A program made the position numbers and the translations under genes. From positions 1 to 64,000 of the forward strand of contig DASVTY010000094.1 of assembly GCA_036387315.1 (NCBI GenBank): DNA of 64,000 nucleotides, read 5' to 3'. Of the stretch, positions 27,960 to 36,170 are shown one piece after another. Each line of letters opens with the position of its first letter. The stretch's first letter is position 1. The notes beneath the pieces were generated by a model, which was given only the letters and a program-made list of their open reading frames with translations, searched no databases and had not been told where the DNA came from. The stretch is from JALZCH01 sp036387315. Lineage in GTDB: Bacteria > Acidobacteriota > Blastocatellia > Pyrinomonadales > Pyrinomonadaceae.

Positions 27960-28547
27960 TTATTTCAGATGGTGTGTTGTATGTTCGGTCACGGAAGAAA
28001 AGAGTTTATTCGGCTGCGGCGCGTTTAGCTCGTCGGTTCGCGCTATTTCTGCGTCAAGTCCGCGCTGGTTTTCGGCATCGTTTGATTTATTGGGCAGAGT
28101 ATTTTTCGGAACTGTAAAAAGCATTGCGTTCAGAATCAAACTCAAACCGATGAAAAAGACCACAATACCCGCTCCAGCCAATAAAAGAACGCCTTTGTCA
28201 CTCATTAAAAAGCTGGCTAAAGTGAATCCGATTGATGCTCCGACACCGATAGAAGCGCAAACTACTCCCTTTCTAATTCGCCGCATACGCTTTTCTTCGG
28301 GCGACTCCAAAAATTTTTCGATATGCGGCAGCACGTCTTCGGCGACTTTTTCCAAATCGCGGGCTGATTTCATCTCGCGAATTTTCGATGCAATCGCGCG
28401 CCCGATTTCATCGCGCGCGAAAACTGCCGAGGTCGTAATGTTATCGGGTTTTTCTATTGCAGTCCGAATAACGCGCAGCTCGATCCCGCACGCCCGACAA
28501 AACTGATTTGGTTGCGTTTCTTCCAATCCGCAGCTTGGGCAAAACAT
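27960..28547 (-). CDS. Zinc-ribbon membrane protein
   Basis: A 195-aa protein starting MFCPSCGLEETQPNQFCRACG, a rubredoxin-like double CxxC zinc ribbon. A charged helical section (about 45-105) follows, then two membrane helices (about 108-130 and 140-162) and a polar C-terminal tail. The gene is conserved in style with acidobacterial zinc-ribbon proteins, but no function is known. ATG 28547 is favoured because it opens directly on the zinc ribbon; the open frame extends to 28595. Confidence 0.65.
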   Translation of the reverse strand: MFCPSCGLEETQPNQFCRACGIELRVIRTAIEKPDNITTSAVFARDEIGRAIASKIREMKSARDLEKVAEDVLPHIEKFLESPEEKRMRRIRKGVVCASIGVGASIGFTLASFLMSDKGVLLLAGAGIVVFFIGLSLILNAMLFTVPKNTLPNKSNDAENQRGLDAEIARTDELNAPQPNKLFSSVTEHTTHHLK

Positions 28548-28734
28548 AATTTGAAAAATCTCCGTTGCTGGAATTCCGGTTTTTGAGTCAATCAAAAAAT
28601 CATACGCGCGAATACCGAATTAGTTCGCGGGCGCAAAATTGTTTTGGTTTTCGGAAGTAAAATTTACCGCCGCGCCGATTTGCTGTAATTTATTAAAAGA
28701 GAAACACGAAGATTGACGGAGACATAAAAAAAAG

Positions 28735-29157
28735 ATGAGTAACGAAGTGACGGTCGCCGATGTTTTTCGGCGCGCGAAAGCTATCAGACAAGGAAATCCG
28801 AACGGCGATTTTAAACAAGTCACACAACAGCTCGCCGGCGAATTTGAGGGCAAACCGATGCCGCCGGTTTATAATTTGACGATTCCCGAACACGACGATC
28901 TTGTGCCGGAAGAAGATTGGTCTGCCGGTTTGCCGATTGTGATGCGCGGAATTCAAAACGATGATTGGACGGAAATCGCGCTCGGAATAGTCATTTGTCT
29001 CGAACAAATCGAAAATTTTCAAAAAGAAAGCGGCGCGGAACAAGGCAAACGCTGGCACGACCGTTCCAAAGGCATCGGCGAACAAACGAAGAAAAGTCTG
29101 GATAAATGGCTACCCGACGATTTAATGCGAATCGCCGAACGCTCTCAAAAAAGGTAA
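28735..29157 (+). CDS. Hypothetical protein
   Basis: A 140-aa soluble protein with no recognised domain. It is charged and contains the Pro-rich stretch EGKPMPPVYNLTIPEHDDLVPEED and a C-terminal helical section ending in basic residues. There is no signal or membrane segment. ATG 28735 follows a purine-rich leader (GACGGAGAC). It is followed directly by a palindromic repeat and the Nudix-MBL gene on the same strand, so co-transcription is possible. I do not recognise the family. Confidence 0.6.
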   Translation: MSNEVTVADVFRRAKAIRQGNPNGDFKQVTQQLAGEFEGKPMPPVYNLTIPEHDDLVPEEDWSAGLPIVMRGIQNDDWTEIALGIVICLEQIENFQKESGAEQGKRWHDRSKGIGEQTKKSLDKWLPDDLMRIAERSQKR

Positions 29158-29163
29158 TTTTTT

Positions 29164-29250
29164 AAAAGAAACCACAGAGGACACAAAGGACACAGAGAAA
29201 TTTTATTGTTTTCTTCCTCCGTGTCCTCTGTGTCCTCTGTGGTTTCTTTT
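29164..29250. repeat. Imperfect palindrome of tandem GGACACAGAG-like units
   Basis: Left arm (29164-29193) and right arm (29221-29250) are 30-nt inverted copies with few mismatches, each made of repeated (AC)AGAGGACAC units. An open reading frame beginning at TTG 29206 runs through the right arm, but this part is not conserved-looking protein. Confidence 0.85.
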
Positions 29251-29256
29251 TGCTTT

Positions 29257-30861
29257 GTGGATAAAAAGACGGTAAAACCGAGAGATGCTGCGGCGGTTGT
29301 TTTGTTAAAACACGGAACGAGCGCGGAAAATCCTCAGATTTGCTGTGTCAAGCGCAACGCGAATTTGAGTTTTCTGCCCGGCTGGAACGCTTTTCCCGGC
29401 GGCAAGCTCGAAAAATCGGATTATGAAACGGAGGTTGAAAGCTGCGCGAACGAAGACCTCGCCGCTCTGATTGCCTGCGCGGCGCGCGAAGCGTTTGAAG
29501 AAACCGGAGTTTTGCTCTCTCGCGGCGGCGACAAATTAACGAGAGGGCAGCGAGCTTCTTTACACGACGATTTATGTTCGGGCAGAGAAACTTTTGCCGA
29601 AATTCTCAAAGGCTGGGATTTGTGGCTCAATGCCGGAGATTTTCAATTTGTCGGCGCGTGGACGACTCCGCCCTTTTCTCCCGTGCGTTTCAAAACGCGC
29701 TTTTTTCTCGCCGTTTGCCCGCCTAAACAAACGCCTTTTGCCGCTAGCGGCGAGCTTGAAACAGTTGAATTTATCCACGCCGAAGTTGCTCTGAAAAAAT
29801 GGCAAAACGGCGAAATTTTGTGCGCGCCGCCGATTCTTAATATGTTTCGCGTTTTCGGCGGGGAAATTGAACCACCGAGACGCAGAGACGCCGAGAAAAA
29901 CACGGGAAATAATAGAAGCCAAAATCTCAATGACTCTTTCTTAATCTCTGCGTCTCCGCATCTCGGCGGTGAAAATCCGGTTGAAAAATTGCTCGCCTTG
30001 GCAAATATCGAAGGCGAGCATCCGCGCAAAATCGAATTCAACCCGCGTTTTACCTGTTTTCCCCTGAGAACCGAAACTCTGCCGCCCGCAACGCACACAA
30101 ATTGTTTCATTGTCGGACGGCGTGAATTTGTTGTTATTGACGCTGCCGCGCGAGAAGAAGCCGAACAAAAGGCGCTGCACGAATTTGTTGATTCGATTGT
30201 CGAGCAAGGCGGCGTTAGCAAAGGAATTATCGTTTCGCATTTTCATCGAGACCACACAGGCGGCGAAATTGCTCTGCAAAAACATTTGCGAGAAAAATTC
30301 GACCAACAAGCGCCGCTTTTTGCTCACCGCGAAACTGCGGAAAATTTGCCGGAAGTCAAGTTTAACGGGTTTTTGAAAGACGGTGATAAGTTTGATTTAA
30401 GAGGCGAAAACGACGAACAATTCAAACTTGAAACGCTTCACGCGCCCGGTCACGCTCGCGGGCATCTTTGCTTTTACGACCGCGAAATCGGATTTTTATT
30501 ATCGAGCGATAACGTCATCGGCGCGGGTTCGGTTTTGATTGCGCCGCCCGAAGGCAATATGCGCGATTATTTAAATTCGCTTGAAAAAATGCGTGATTTG
30601 CCGAATCTGCGTTTTTTGTGCGGCTCGCACGGTTCGGCGCTGGCGAATGCGCGTGAAAAAATCGAAAATTATATCCAACATCGGTTGATGCGCGAGCAAA
30701 AGATTTTGGAAGCGTGGAAAACAGGCGCGCGAACGCCGCGCGAAATTGTCGAGCGAGTTTACACCGATGTTAAGTCAGAGCTTTGGTTATGGGCGGAAAA
30801 ATCGGTTGAAGCGCATCTCGAAAAATTGCAAGCCGACGGCTTGTTGATTGTTAACGGTTAA
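29257..30861 (+). CDS. Nudix hydrolase-MBL fold fusion protein
   Basis: A bifunctional-looking enzyme of 534 aa. The N-terminal Nudix domain (about 10-190) has the box GGKLEKSDYE...REAFEETGVLL, with extra residues inserted before REXXEE. A metallo-beta-lactamase (MBL) domain (about 235-480) has the zinc motif SHFHRDHTGG (His328, His330, Asp332, His333) and HAPGHARGHLCFY. A C-terminal winged-helix of LACTB2 type (about 470-534) ends the protein. GTG 29257 is chosen as start because upstream codons come from the palindromic repeat. The linker between domains (about 206-238) contains another palindrome translated in frame. RNA or nucleotide substrates are plausible for both halves; the pairing suggests linked turnover, which is inference. 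Confidence 0.87.
   Translation: MDKKTVKPRDAAAVVLLKHGTSAENPQICCVKRNANLSFLPGWNAFPGGKLEKSDYETEVESCANEDLAALIACAAREAFEETGVLLSRGGDKLTRGQRASLHDDLCSGRETFAEILKGWDLWLNAGDFQFVGAWTTPPFSPVRFKTRFFLAVCPPKQTPFAASGELETVEFIHAEVALKKWQNGEILCAPPILNMFRVFGGEIEPPRRRDAEKNTGNNRSQNLNDSFLISASPHLGGENPVEKLLALANIEGEHPRKIEFNPRFTCFPLRTETLPPATHTNCFIVGRREFVVIDAAAREEAEQKALHEFVDSIVEQGGVSKGIIVSHFHRDHTGGEIALQKHLREKFDQQAPLFAHRETAENLPEVKFNGFLKDGDKFDLRGENDEQFKLETLHAPGHARGHLCFYDREIGFLLSSDNVIGAGSVLIAPPEGNMRDYLNSLEKMRDLPNLRFLCGSHGSALANAREKIENYIQHRLMREQKILEAWKTGARTPREIVERVYTDVKSELWLWAEKSVEAHLEKLQADGLLIVNG
29871..29970. repeat. Palindromic repeat embedded in a coding region
   Basis: Arms at 29871-29898 and 29945-29970 are imperfect inverted copies of the ACCGAGACGCAGAGACG type. 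They are read in frame as a polar linker (PPRRRDAEK...SASPHLGG) between the Nudix and MBL domains. Confidence 0.75.
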
Positions 30862-30917
30862 TTGTTAATCATTGCGTTTGTAAAATTGCAGTCAACGATT
30901 AATTATTAACAATTAAC
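30857..30917. repeat. AT-rich palindrome between two MBL genes
   Basis: 13-bp perfect arms GTTAATTGTTAAT (30857-30869) and its complement (30905-30917), with a 35-nt loop. The left arm covers the stop codon of the Nudix-MBL gene, and the right arm ends 6 nt before the next start, so it could affect coupling or translation. Confidence 0.65.
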
Positions 30918-30923
30918 AAATTT

Positions 30924-31883
30924 ATGAAAATTCATTCGATTTCGGTTCCGACTCCTTTTTACGTCGGCGACACCAATGTTTATCTGATTGCCGAAGACCC
31001 GTTGACGATTGTTGATGTCGGACCGAAAACCAAAGAAGCCGCCGCCGCTCTGCGCGAAGGCTTGCGAAAACTGGGTTTTAGATTTTCCGACATCCGGCGG
31101 ATTTTGCTCACTCACGCTCACGAAGACCATTGCGGTCTGGCAAAACAGGTTCGCGATGAAGCGAAAAACGCGGAAATTCTCGTTCACAACTGGGAAACCG
31201 GACATCTTTTTGGGCGTTCGGGAAGAGCCGAAGACCGCAATTTGATGTTTCGAGCCGGAGTTCCCGACGAAGTTTCGACCGAACTGGAACAGCTTTACGG
31301 CGGCATTGCGATGCTCACAGATGCACTCGAAGACAATGAATTTTCCGAGCTGCACGACGAAATGGAACTCGAATTTGAAAGCGGCTGCCTGCGCGTTCTG
31401 CACACGCCCGGACACACGCCCGGTTCCTGCTCTTTTTTGCGCGAAGCAAACCGCACGATTTTCGCCGGTGACTGCGTTTTAAAACGCATTACGCCAAACC
31501 CAATTCTCTCGCCCGATCCGATAAATCCCGAAAAACGCTTTAAATCTCTCGGCGAATTTCTGGTCAGTCTTGCACGCCTTCGCAGCTTTGCCCCGACTCT
31601 GGTTTTGGGCGGACATGGCGAGCCGGTTCACGATTTCGAGGAAATCTTTAACCGTTACGTCCGCGCCATCAACGAACGCCAAACGCGCATTTTAAATTTA
31701 ATCGGAAAACAAGGTGCAACCGCTTGGGAAATCGCCCAAAAACTTTTTCCCGACGCGATTGACCGCGATGTGCATCGTTTTCTGGCGATTTCCGAATCAA
31801 TCGCGCATCTCGACTATGCCGAAACGGAAGGCAAAATCACGGTTGAATTAAAAGATGGAGTAGAGTTTTATCGAAAACTATAA
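30924..31883 (+). CDS. MBL-fold hydrolase with C-terminal winged helix
   Basis: A 319-aa metallo-beta-lactamase-fold hydrolase. The zinc motif is THAHEDHCG (His64, His66, Asp68, His69). A further ligand His lies in LHTPGHTPGS, the bridging Asp in IFAGDCVL and the last His in LGGHGEPV. The C-terminal about 70 residues form the same type of winged helix as the C-terminus of the preceding Nudix-MBL protein, so the two genes are probably diverged paralogues. There is no signal peptide, so it is cytoplasmic. The substrate is unknown; glyoxalase II-like or nucleic acid-directed activity is possible. Confidence 0.87.
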   Translation: MKIHSISVPTPFYVGDTNVYLIAEDPLTIVDVGPKTKEAAAALREGLRKLGFRFSDIRRILLTHAHEDHCGLAKQVRDEAKNAEILVHNWETGHLFGRSGRAEDRNLMFRAGVPDEVSTELEQLYGGIAMLTDALEDNEFSELHDEMELEFESGCLRVLHTPGHTPGSCSFLREANRTIFAGDCVLKRITPNPILSPDPINPEKRFKSLGEFLVSLARLRSFAPTLVLGGHGEPVHDFEEIFNRYVRAINERQTRILNLIGKQGATAWEIAQKLFPDAIDRDVHRFLAISESIAHLDYAETEGKITVELKDGVEFYRKL

Positions 31884-31945
31884 TTACGAATCCGTGCATT
31901 TTCTCTGTTTTGTTAATACAAATAAAGGCTAAAAAAACCAAGGAT

Positions 31946-31974
31946 TTGACGGCAGGGGCAAAAACTCGTTACCT
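31946..31974 (+). promoter_or_regulatory. Candidate promoter for the DksA/TraR-like gene
   Basis: TTGACG (31946-31951) and TTACCT (31969-31974) are spaced 17 nt and lie 44 nt ahead of the start. The -35 is good and the -10 weak. Confidence 0.35.
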
Positions 31975-32017
31975 TTTCTTAAATCGAAAAAAGCAGTTTT
32001 ACGAATAGAATTTTAAA

Positions 32018-32380
32018 ATGGACGCTAATCAATTAGAAAATTACAAAAAACAACTTTTAGAGCAGCGCGACCGGCTTGTCGGGCAGCTTAATGAAAATCA
32101 ACGGCAGAGCTTTGAATTCGGGTTGGAGGAAATGCCCGACCCGGTTGACGCTGCGGTGCAGGATCGTTCGCAAACGATTTTGCTTTCGATCTCCGAATCC
32201 GAGCGCGATTTAATTGATCAAATTGACGAAGCCTTGCAGCGCATCGAACTCGGCAGTTACGGAATTTGCGTAAATTGCGGGCGTGATATTGCCGTCGCCA
32301 GAATCGAGGCGGTGCCGTATGCGCGTTATTGTATGAATTGTCAGGAAAAATTGGAGCGCGGCGAGCTTGACGAGGAATAA
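32018..32380 (+). CDS. DksA/TraR-family C4 zinc-finger protein
   Basis: A 120-aa protein. The N-terminal coiled coil (about 1-75, rich in Glu/Gln/Lys) contains the acidic DPVDAAVQD segment at the coil tip region. It precedes a C4 zinc finger, CVNCGRDIAVARIEAVPYARYCMNCQ. Members of this family bind the secondary channel of RNA polymerase and modulate initiation, often with ppGpp. The length is close to DksA's short relatives. It is monocistronic, and ATG 32018 is clear. Confidence 0.88.
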   Translation: MDANQLENYKKQLLEQRDRLVGQLNENQRQSFEFGLEEMPDPVDAAVQDRSQTILLSISESERDLIDQIDEALQRIELGSYGICVNCGRDIAVARIEAVPYARYCMNCQEKLERGELDEE

Positions 32381-32391
32381 AACAGGCGGAA

Positions 32392-32769
32392 TCAGTTTAC
32401 CGAAGTTAATTGTTTTATCGTTTGCACGAGATTGTCCAAGCCTTTAGGTTTTGTCAGAAATGCCTGGACATTTGCTTGTGATAAGTTGTTTTGAGTTGTT
32501 TGCCGGGCGTCCGCCGAATAAATGACGATTGGCGTTTCGCCGTCAAACTGCCGGATGCGCCGAAAAAGCTCGACTTTCTCGTCTTCTCCCTTTAGCCACA
32601 AATCGAGCAAATAAAGGTCAAACTTTTCTCCGTGCGCCAGTTTCAGAGCTTCGGCGCTCGATTGCGCTGAGACGACTTCATAACCTGCTTGACCTAAAAA
32701 AACGCTCAGCATTGTGCAGGTATCTTCGTCGTCGTCAACGCATAAAATACGTTTCGTGACTTGAGACAT
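32392..32769 (-). CDS. Single-domain response regulator (CheY-like)
   Basis: A receiver domain with no output domain (about 125 aa). It starts MSQVTKRILCVDDDEDT, with the acidic pocket DDDED, phospho-acceptor Asp in LYLLDLWLKG (about residue 56), and the conserved Thr/Ser (IYSAD) and Lys (FLTKPKG) in place. ATG 32769 is chosen, since the in-frame ATG at 32793 adds 8 unrelated residues. It is convergent with the DksA-like gene, 12 nt away, and divergent from the Crp/Fnr gene. The partner kinase is unknown. Confidence 0.85.
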   Translation of the reverse strand: MSQVTKRILCVDDDEDTCTMLSVFLGQAGYEVVSAQSSAEALKLAHGEKFDLYLLDLWLKGEDEKVELFRRIRQFDGETPIVIYSADARQTTQNNLSQANVQAFLTKPKGLDNLVQTIKQLTSVN

Positions 32770-32965
32770 AAATGAACTGTTTTTAAATGGCAACTTTGCG
32801 AGAATCTTATCCAGATTAAAAGCTAAAAAATTAGGAGTCTGTTTCCCAGCGAACAGAAAAAGGTTTTTTTTTAGTGCTAAATGATTACCGCCACATTATT
32901 TCCTTGCGGAAAATTTTTTGAGACAAAATCTCTTTTGCTTTGCTTTAAAAGCGTTCCCGTGTTTT

Positions 32966-33715
32966 ATGTCCAAAGCGAGACGTTTAAATTATCTGAACAA
33001 GAATTTTATTCTTGCCCAGCTTCCGCCGGACGAGATTGAATCGCTACAGCCCGCGATGCAGATGGCTCGGATGACGCCGGAAGATTTGATTTTTCGAGCC
33101 AACGAGCGTGTCGAATACGTTTATTTTCCGATTACGGCGATGCTTTCCTGGATTGCGACGACGAGCGAAGGCGAGCGAGTAGAAGTCGGCGTCGTCGGCT
33201 GGGAAGGGATGGTCGGCGTGCCGGAAATGCTCGGTTACAGCATCGCGCCGTTTACGGTTGAAGTCGAGTTGCCCGGCGATGTCGTCCGCATTCGCGCCGA
33301 GGTTTTCAGACGTACTTTCGAGCGCGTTTCGCTGATTCAAAATCTGCTTTTCCGCTATTATTTCACCGCGCACACCCAGCTCGCGCAATCGTGCGTTTGC
33401 AATCGCTTTCACACGGTCGAAGAGCGAATGAATCGCTGGCTGCTGATGGCGCACGACCGTTGCGACGGCGACGAGCTGGCGCTGACGCAGGAAATCTTAG
33501 CCGGAATGATCGGCGCGCGACGACCGGCGGTGAGCATCGTTTTGGGAAATCTGCAAAAGGCGGGTTTGATCCGAATCGAGCGCGGGCGCATTACGATTCT
33601 CCAACGCGAAAAAATGGAAGAATCAGCTTGCGAATGTTACCGAGTTATCCGCGAAGCGTTTGACCATTTTATCGAAGACTATCAGTCATCAGTCAACGGC
33701 TTTCACAGCGCTTAA
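32966..33715 (+). CDS. Crp/Fnr-family transcriptional regulator
   Basis: About 249 aa from ATG 32966; an upstream in-frame ATG at 32918 adds an atypical Cys/Phe-rich segment. It has a cNMP-binding-like beta-roll (about 15-125) with VGVVGWEGMVGVPEMLGY in place of the phosphate cassette. A dimerisation helix follows, then a winged-helix HTH (about 170-225: ALTQEILAGMIGARRPAVSIVLGNLQKAGLI). The classic cyclic nucleotide-binding RxS arrangement is not seen, so the ligand is unknown. No Fnr-type iron-sulfur cysteines occur at the N-terminus. It is divergent from the receiver gene, whose regulation it could share. Confidence 0.85.
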   Translation: MSKARRLNYLNKNFILAQLPPDEIESLQPAMQMARMTPEDLIFRANERVEYVYFPITAMLSWIATTSEGERVEVGVVGWEGMVGVPEMLGYSIAPFTVEVELPGDVVRIRAEVFRRTFERVSLIQNLLFRYYFTAHTQLAQSCVCNRFHTVEERMNRWLLMAHDRCDGDELALTQEILAGMIGARRPAVSIVLGNLQKAGLIRIERGRITILQREKMEESACECYRVIREAFDHFIEDYQSSVNGFHSA

Positions 33716-33728
33716 AATCTTCGGCAAT

Positions 33729-34019
33729 TCAATCAACAAAATCAACCGAAACAACGTGCTGCGCGATTTCCTTGCCAAGCGCAGCAACCTTTTGATGTTC
33801 AGCGTTTTCCGTGTAAACATCGAGCGCGCGCCTGTCTGCAAAAGTTGCGACAAGCCCGGTGTCGTAAGAACGCGGCAAATCAAGCACATCGGCACCGACA
33901 TTGAGACTGATAATTTCAGGAATAAAACTAACCAGATTTTTGAGCGAACGGCGGTGTTCTTCCCGTTGCTCTTCAGTGATTTCGGGTTTATATTTCCAAA
34001 CGACAATATGAGTCAACAT
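33729..34019 (-). CDS. Dabb (stress-responsive alpha/beta-barrel) protein
   Basis: A 96-aa protein of the Dabb family. It has the typical start MLTHIVVWKYKPEITEEQ and the ferredoxin-like pattern of two strand-helix-strand units, ending VVSVDFVD. Homologues form dimers and appear in stress responses and polyketide tailoring; the role here is unknown. The start lies 4 nt from the end of the O-antigen ligase gene on the same strand, so it is the last gene of that run. Confidence 0.83.
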   Translation of the reverse strand: MLTHIVVWKYKPEITEEQREEHRRSLKNLVSFIPEIISLNVGADVLDLPRSYDTGLVATFADRRALDVYTENAEHQKVAALGKEIAQHVVSVDFVD

Positions 34020-34023
34020 TTTT

Positions 34024-35556
34024 TTATTGATTATTAAAGCTCAAATTCGAGTTTCGGAGATGCCAGAGCGCGAGCGCGATTCCCATTATTAAATAAAAAA
34101 TCTTGGCAACTTCGCCGTCGCCCAAATTATAATGTAGGAATCCGGCGACGAAAAATCCCAAAAGTCCGCCGAAAGCGCCGAGCAAAATTCCTCGTTCAAC
34201 TGATTTTTCAGCATAATTTTTGATTGTTTGCAAAACGGTTTTGCCGTACCGAAAAACCGCCAGCAGCCACAAAAACAGAGCCGCCAGCCCGGTTTCAACC
34301 GCAATTTGGAGCGGCGTCGAATGGAAATGCCCGGGCGGAAGAGTGCAGTTGGCAAACAATCCCCATTCGCATCTGAAACGTTTTTGCGCGTCAATCCCGA
34401 CCCCGACCAGCAAATGGCGCGGCGATTTAATCAGCAAATCAAAACCTTCGCGCCAGACGGTCGCACGCCACGAAGTGGATGTGATTGAGTCGTTAGAACT
34501 GTCAACAAAACCCGTATTGCGCGTTTGCTGCAAATAAACGAAAGTCAGAAGGGCAAGAGGCAAAGCGAGGGCAAGAAGCGATAAAAAAACTTTGCGGCTC
34601 GCTCCGAGCAGAAAAATCGCCGCCGCCGAAATCAGAAATCCGCCCTGCGAAGCCCGCGTCGCCGTTAAGAGCAGCGCCGCGCTCATTCCCGCCAGAGAAA
34701 TGAGCAGCAAAATTGCAAAACGAGATTTCTTGTCGGGCAAAGTCAGGAAAATGCCGAGCGCGAGCGACATTATCAATTGCAGAGCTTCCGAATAAGTCGT
34801 GTAGTGACTGTAAAAACCCTGCGAGCGCCAATTATAGCTGCGTTTCCAGGTTTCAAAACCGAGCATCTCCTGCGCGCTGGCGTTTCGTTTCAAATCCGCC
34901 GTGTCGAGATCGAGCGTGAGGTAAAAATCGGGGCGATAAAAGACTATCTGAATTTTCTCGTTTTCGCGGACGGCGGTTTCGATCTGCTCAGGTCGCCAAA
35001 GCTTTTTGCGGTTGACGGAAACCAGAGTGTCGCCGTCGTTTAGCTGAACGACGCTGTTAATTGCGGCGGGATTAACGCCGTAAATTTGTAACCCGCGCCC
35101 CATTGCGCGTTCGATGAAAGTCCAGCCGACCGTCACCGTCGCCGCGAAAAGCAACACGCCGACAATGAATTTAATTGATTTCGGATGCAAAAGATTTTGC
35201 GCAAAGAGATAAACAATCAAGAAATGCGCGAAGCCTTTTACGCGGTCAAACGACAAATCCGGCGCGTAGGAAAATGCGGAAGAAATGACGCTCCACAAGA
35301 AAAAACCGACGAGCGCAAAATCGAGCGGCGTGCGAAAAAGGCGAGGACGCGGGCGGACAAAAAGGCGAATTCCCCAAAAGACAACGCCGGAAATCCAACC
35401 GATATTCGTCACCGCAATCGAAATCGGCGCGGCGAGCGCGGTCAAAAAAATAGAGCCGTAAATAAGTCGGTCGAGCCAGATTGCCAGCGGATTTCCGACG
35501 CTTTCCGCGCGAATCGGAAAAAGCGAATCGAAAAAATTAAGAAAAGATTGCCGCAT
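34024..35556 (-). CDS. O-antigen ligase family membrane protein
   Basis: A 510-aa polytopic protein with about 11 membrane helices. It is of the RfaL/Wzy (O-antigen ligase/polymerase) superfamily, which transfers undecaprenyl-linked glycans in the periplasm. A conserved HYTTYSEAL segment and a large periplasmic loop with the GVGIDAQKRF stretch and a following HFHSTPLQIAVETGL motif fit WaaL-type ligases (catalytic His). Unusually, an earlier extracytoplasmic loop (about 165-235) resembles a PDZ-like fold, with NPAAINSVVQLNDGDTLVSV. ATG 35556 is used; the gene lies 27 nt after the SRPBCC gene. Confidence 0.82.
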   Translation of the reverse strand: MRQSFLNFFDSLFPIRAESVGNPLAIWLDRLIYGSIFLTALAAPISIAVTNIGWISGVVFWGIRLFVRPRPRLFRTPLDFALVGFFLWSVISSAFSYAPDLSFDRVKGFAHFLIVYLFAQNLLHPKSIKFIVGVLLFAATVTVGWTFIERAMGRGLQIYGVNPAAINSVVQLNDGDTLVSVNRKKLWRPEQIETAVRENEKIQIVFYRPDFYLTLDLDTADLKRNASAQEMLGFETWKRSYNWRSQGFYSHYTTYSEALQLIMSLALGIFLTLPDKKSRFAILLLISLAGMSAALLLTATRASQGGFLISAAAIFLLGASRKVFLSLLALALPLALLTFVYLQQTRNTGFVDSSNDSITSTSWRATVWREGFDLLIKSPRHLLVGVGIDAQKRFRCEWGLFANCTLPPGHFHSTPLQIAVETGLAALFLWLLAVFRYGKTVLQTIKNYAEKSVERGILLGAFGGLLGFFVAGFLHYNLGDGEVAKIFYLIMGIALALWHLRNSNLSFNNQ

Positions 35557-35583
35557 TGTTTGAGCAAAAAATTACCGAATTGC

Positions 35584-36033
35584 CTAAACTTCTTCGCACC
35601 ATTTTCGCGTGACTTCGTGACGGTATTGAAACATTTTTTCGAGCTTTGGCAAAACCGCGAACGGCGCGGCTATTTTGCCCAAAAAACCAAAAGGCGGCTC
35701 AAACTCGATTTCGTCTCTTAAAATTGCGCCTTCGGCGTGCGGCAAAACGATGTGGCGATGACGCCACGATTTGAACGGACCGGAAATCTGCACGTCTTCA
35801 AACTCTCGCGGCGGTTCATATTTCGTATGCTCGGCGATCCATTGTTTGGAAAAAATGCCGAAAATCTTGACCGCGATAATCGCCCGCTCGCCCTTTTTCA
35901 GACTCGGCGCGGCTTGAATTATTCGCGCATTTTCCCACGGCGGGGTCAGGCGTTTGATTGCGTCCGGCAATTCGTGAAACGCGAAAACTCGTTCCGGCGA
36001 GGCTTTGATAGTTGATTCCTTGACAAATTTCAC
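35584..36033 (-). CDS. SRPBCC (START-like) domain protein
   Basis: About 149 aa. It is a helix-grip protein of the SRPBCC superfamily with the pattern VKESTIKASPERVFAFHELPDAIKRLTPP, then GPFKSWRHRHIVLPHAEGAILRDEIEFEPPFG, typical of the cyclase/dehydrase-like, ligand-binding subgroup. GTG 36033 is chosen because the open frame upstream (to 36120) runs through a palindromic repeat and reads as low-complexity Lys/Arg. It precedes the O-antigen ligase gene on the same strand. The ligand is unknown. Confidence 0.8.
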   Translation of the reverse strand: MKFVKESTIKASPERVFAFHELPDAIKRLTPPWENARIIQAAPSLKKGERAIIAVKIFGIFSKQWIAEHTKYEPPREFEDVQISGPFKSWRHRHIVLPHAEGAILRDEIEFEPPFGFLGKIAAPFAVLPKLEKMFQYRHEVTRKWCEEV

Positions 36034-36041
36034 AAATAAAT

Positions 36042-36148
36042 TCTCTCTGCGTCCTTTGCGTTTAATCTTCGCGTCCTTTGCGGTTAAGTTCTTTTCCGAA
36101 TTAAACCGCAAAGAGCGCAAAGATTTTACGCAAAGGACGCGAAGAAAA
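36042..36148. repeat. Imperfect palindrome of GCAAAGGACGCGAAG-like units
   Basis: A left arm (36042-36085) of repeated GCGTCCTTTGCG units and a right arm (36104-36148) of its complement form a long imperfect hairpin. It lies upstream of the SRPBCC start codon and has produced a spurious N-terminal extension in that frame. Confidence 0.85.
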
Positions 36149-36170
36149 ATTTAATTCTTAATTTTCAAGT

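Noticed and set aside
29206..29256. Extended N-terminus of the Nudix-MBL protein from TTG 29206
   Set aside because: The codons come from the right arm of a palindromic repeat and read as Ser/Val low complexity; GTG 29257 starts just before the conserved Nudix strand.
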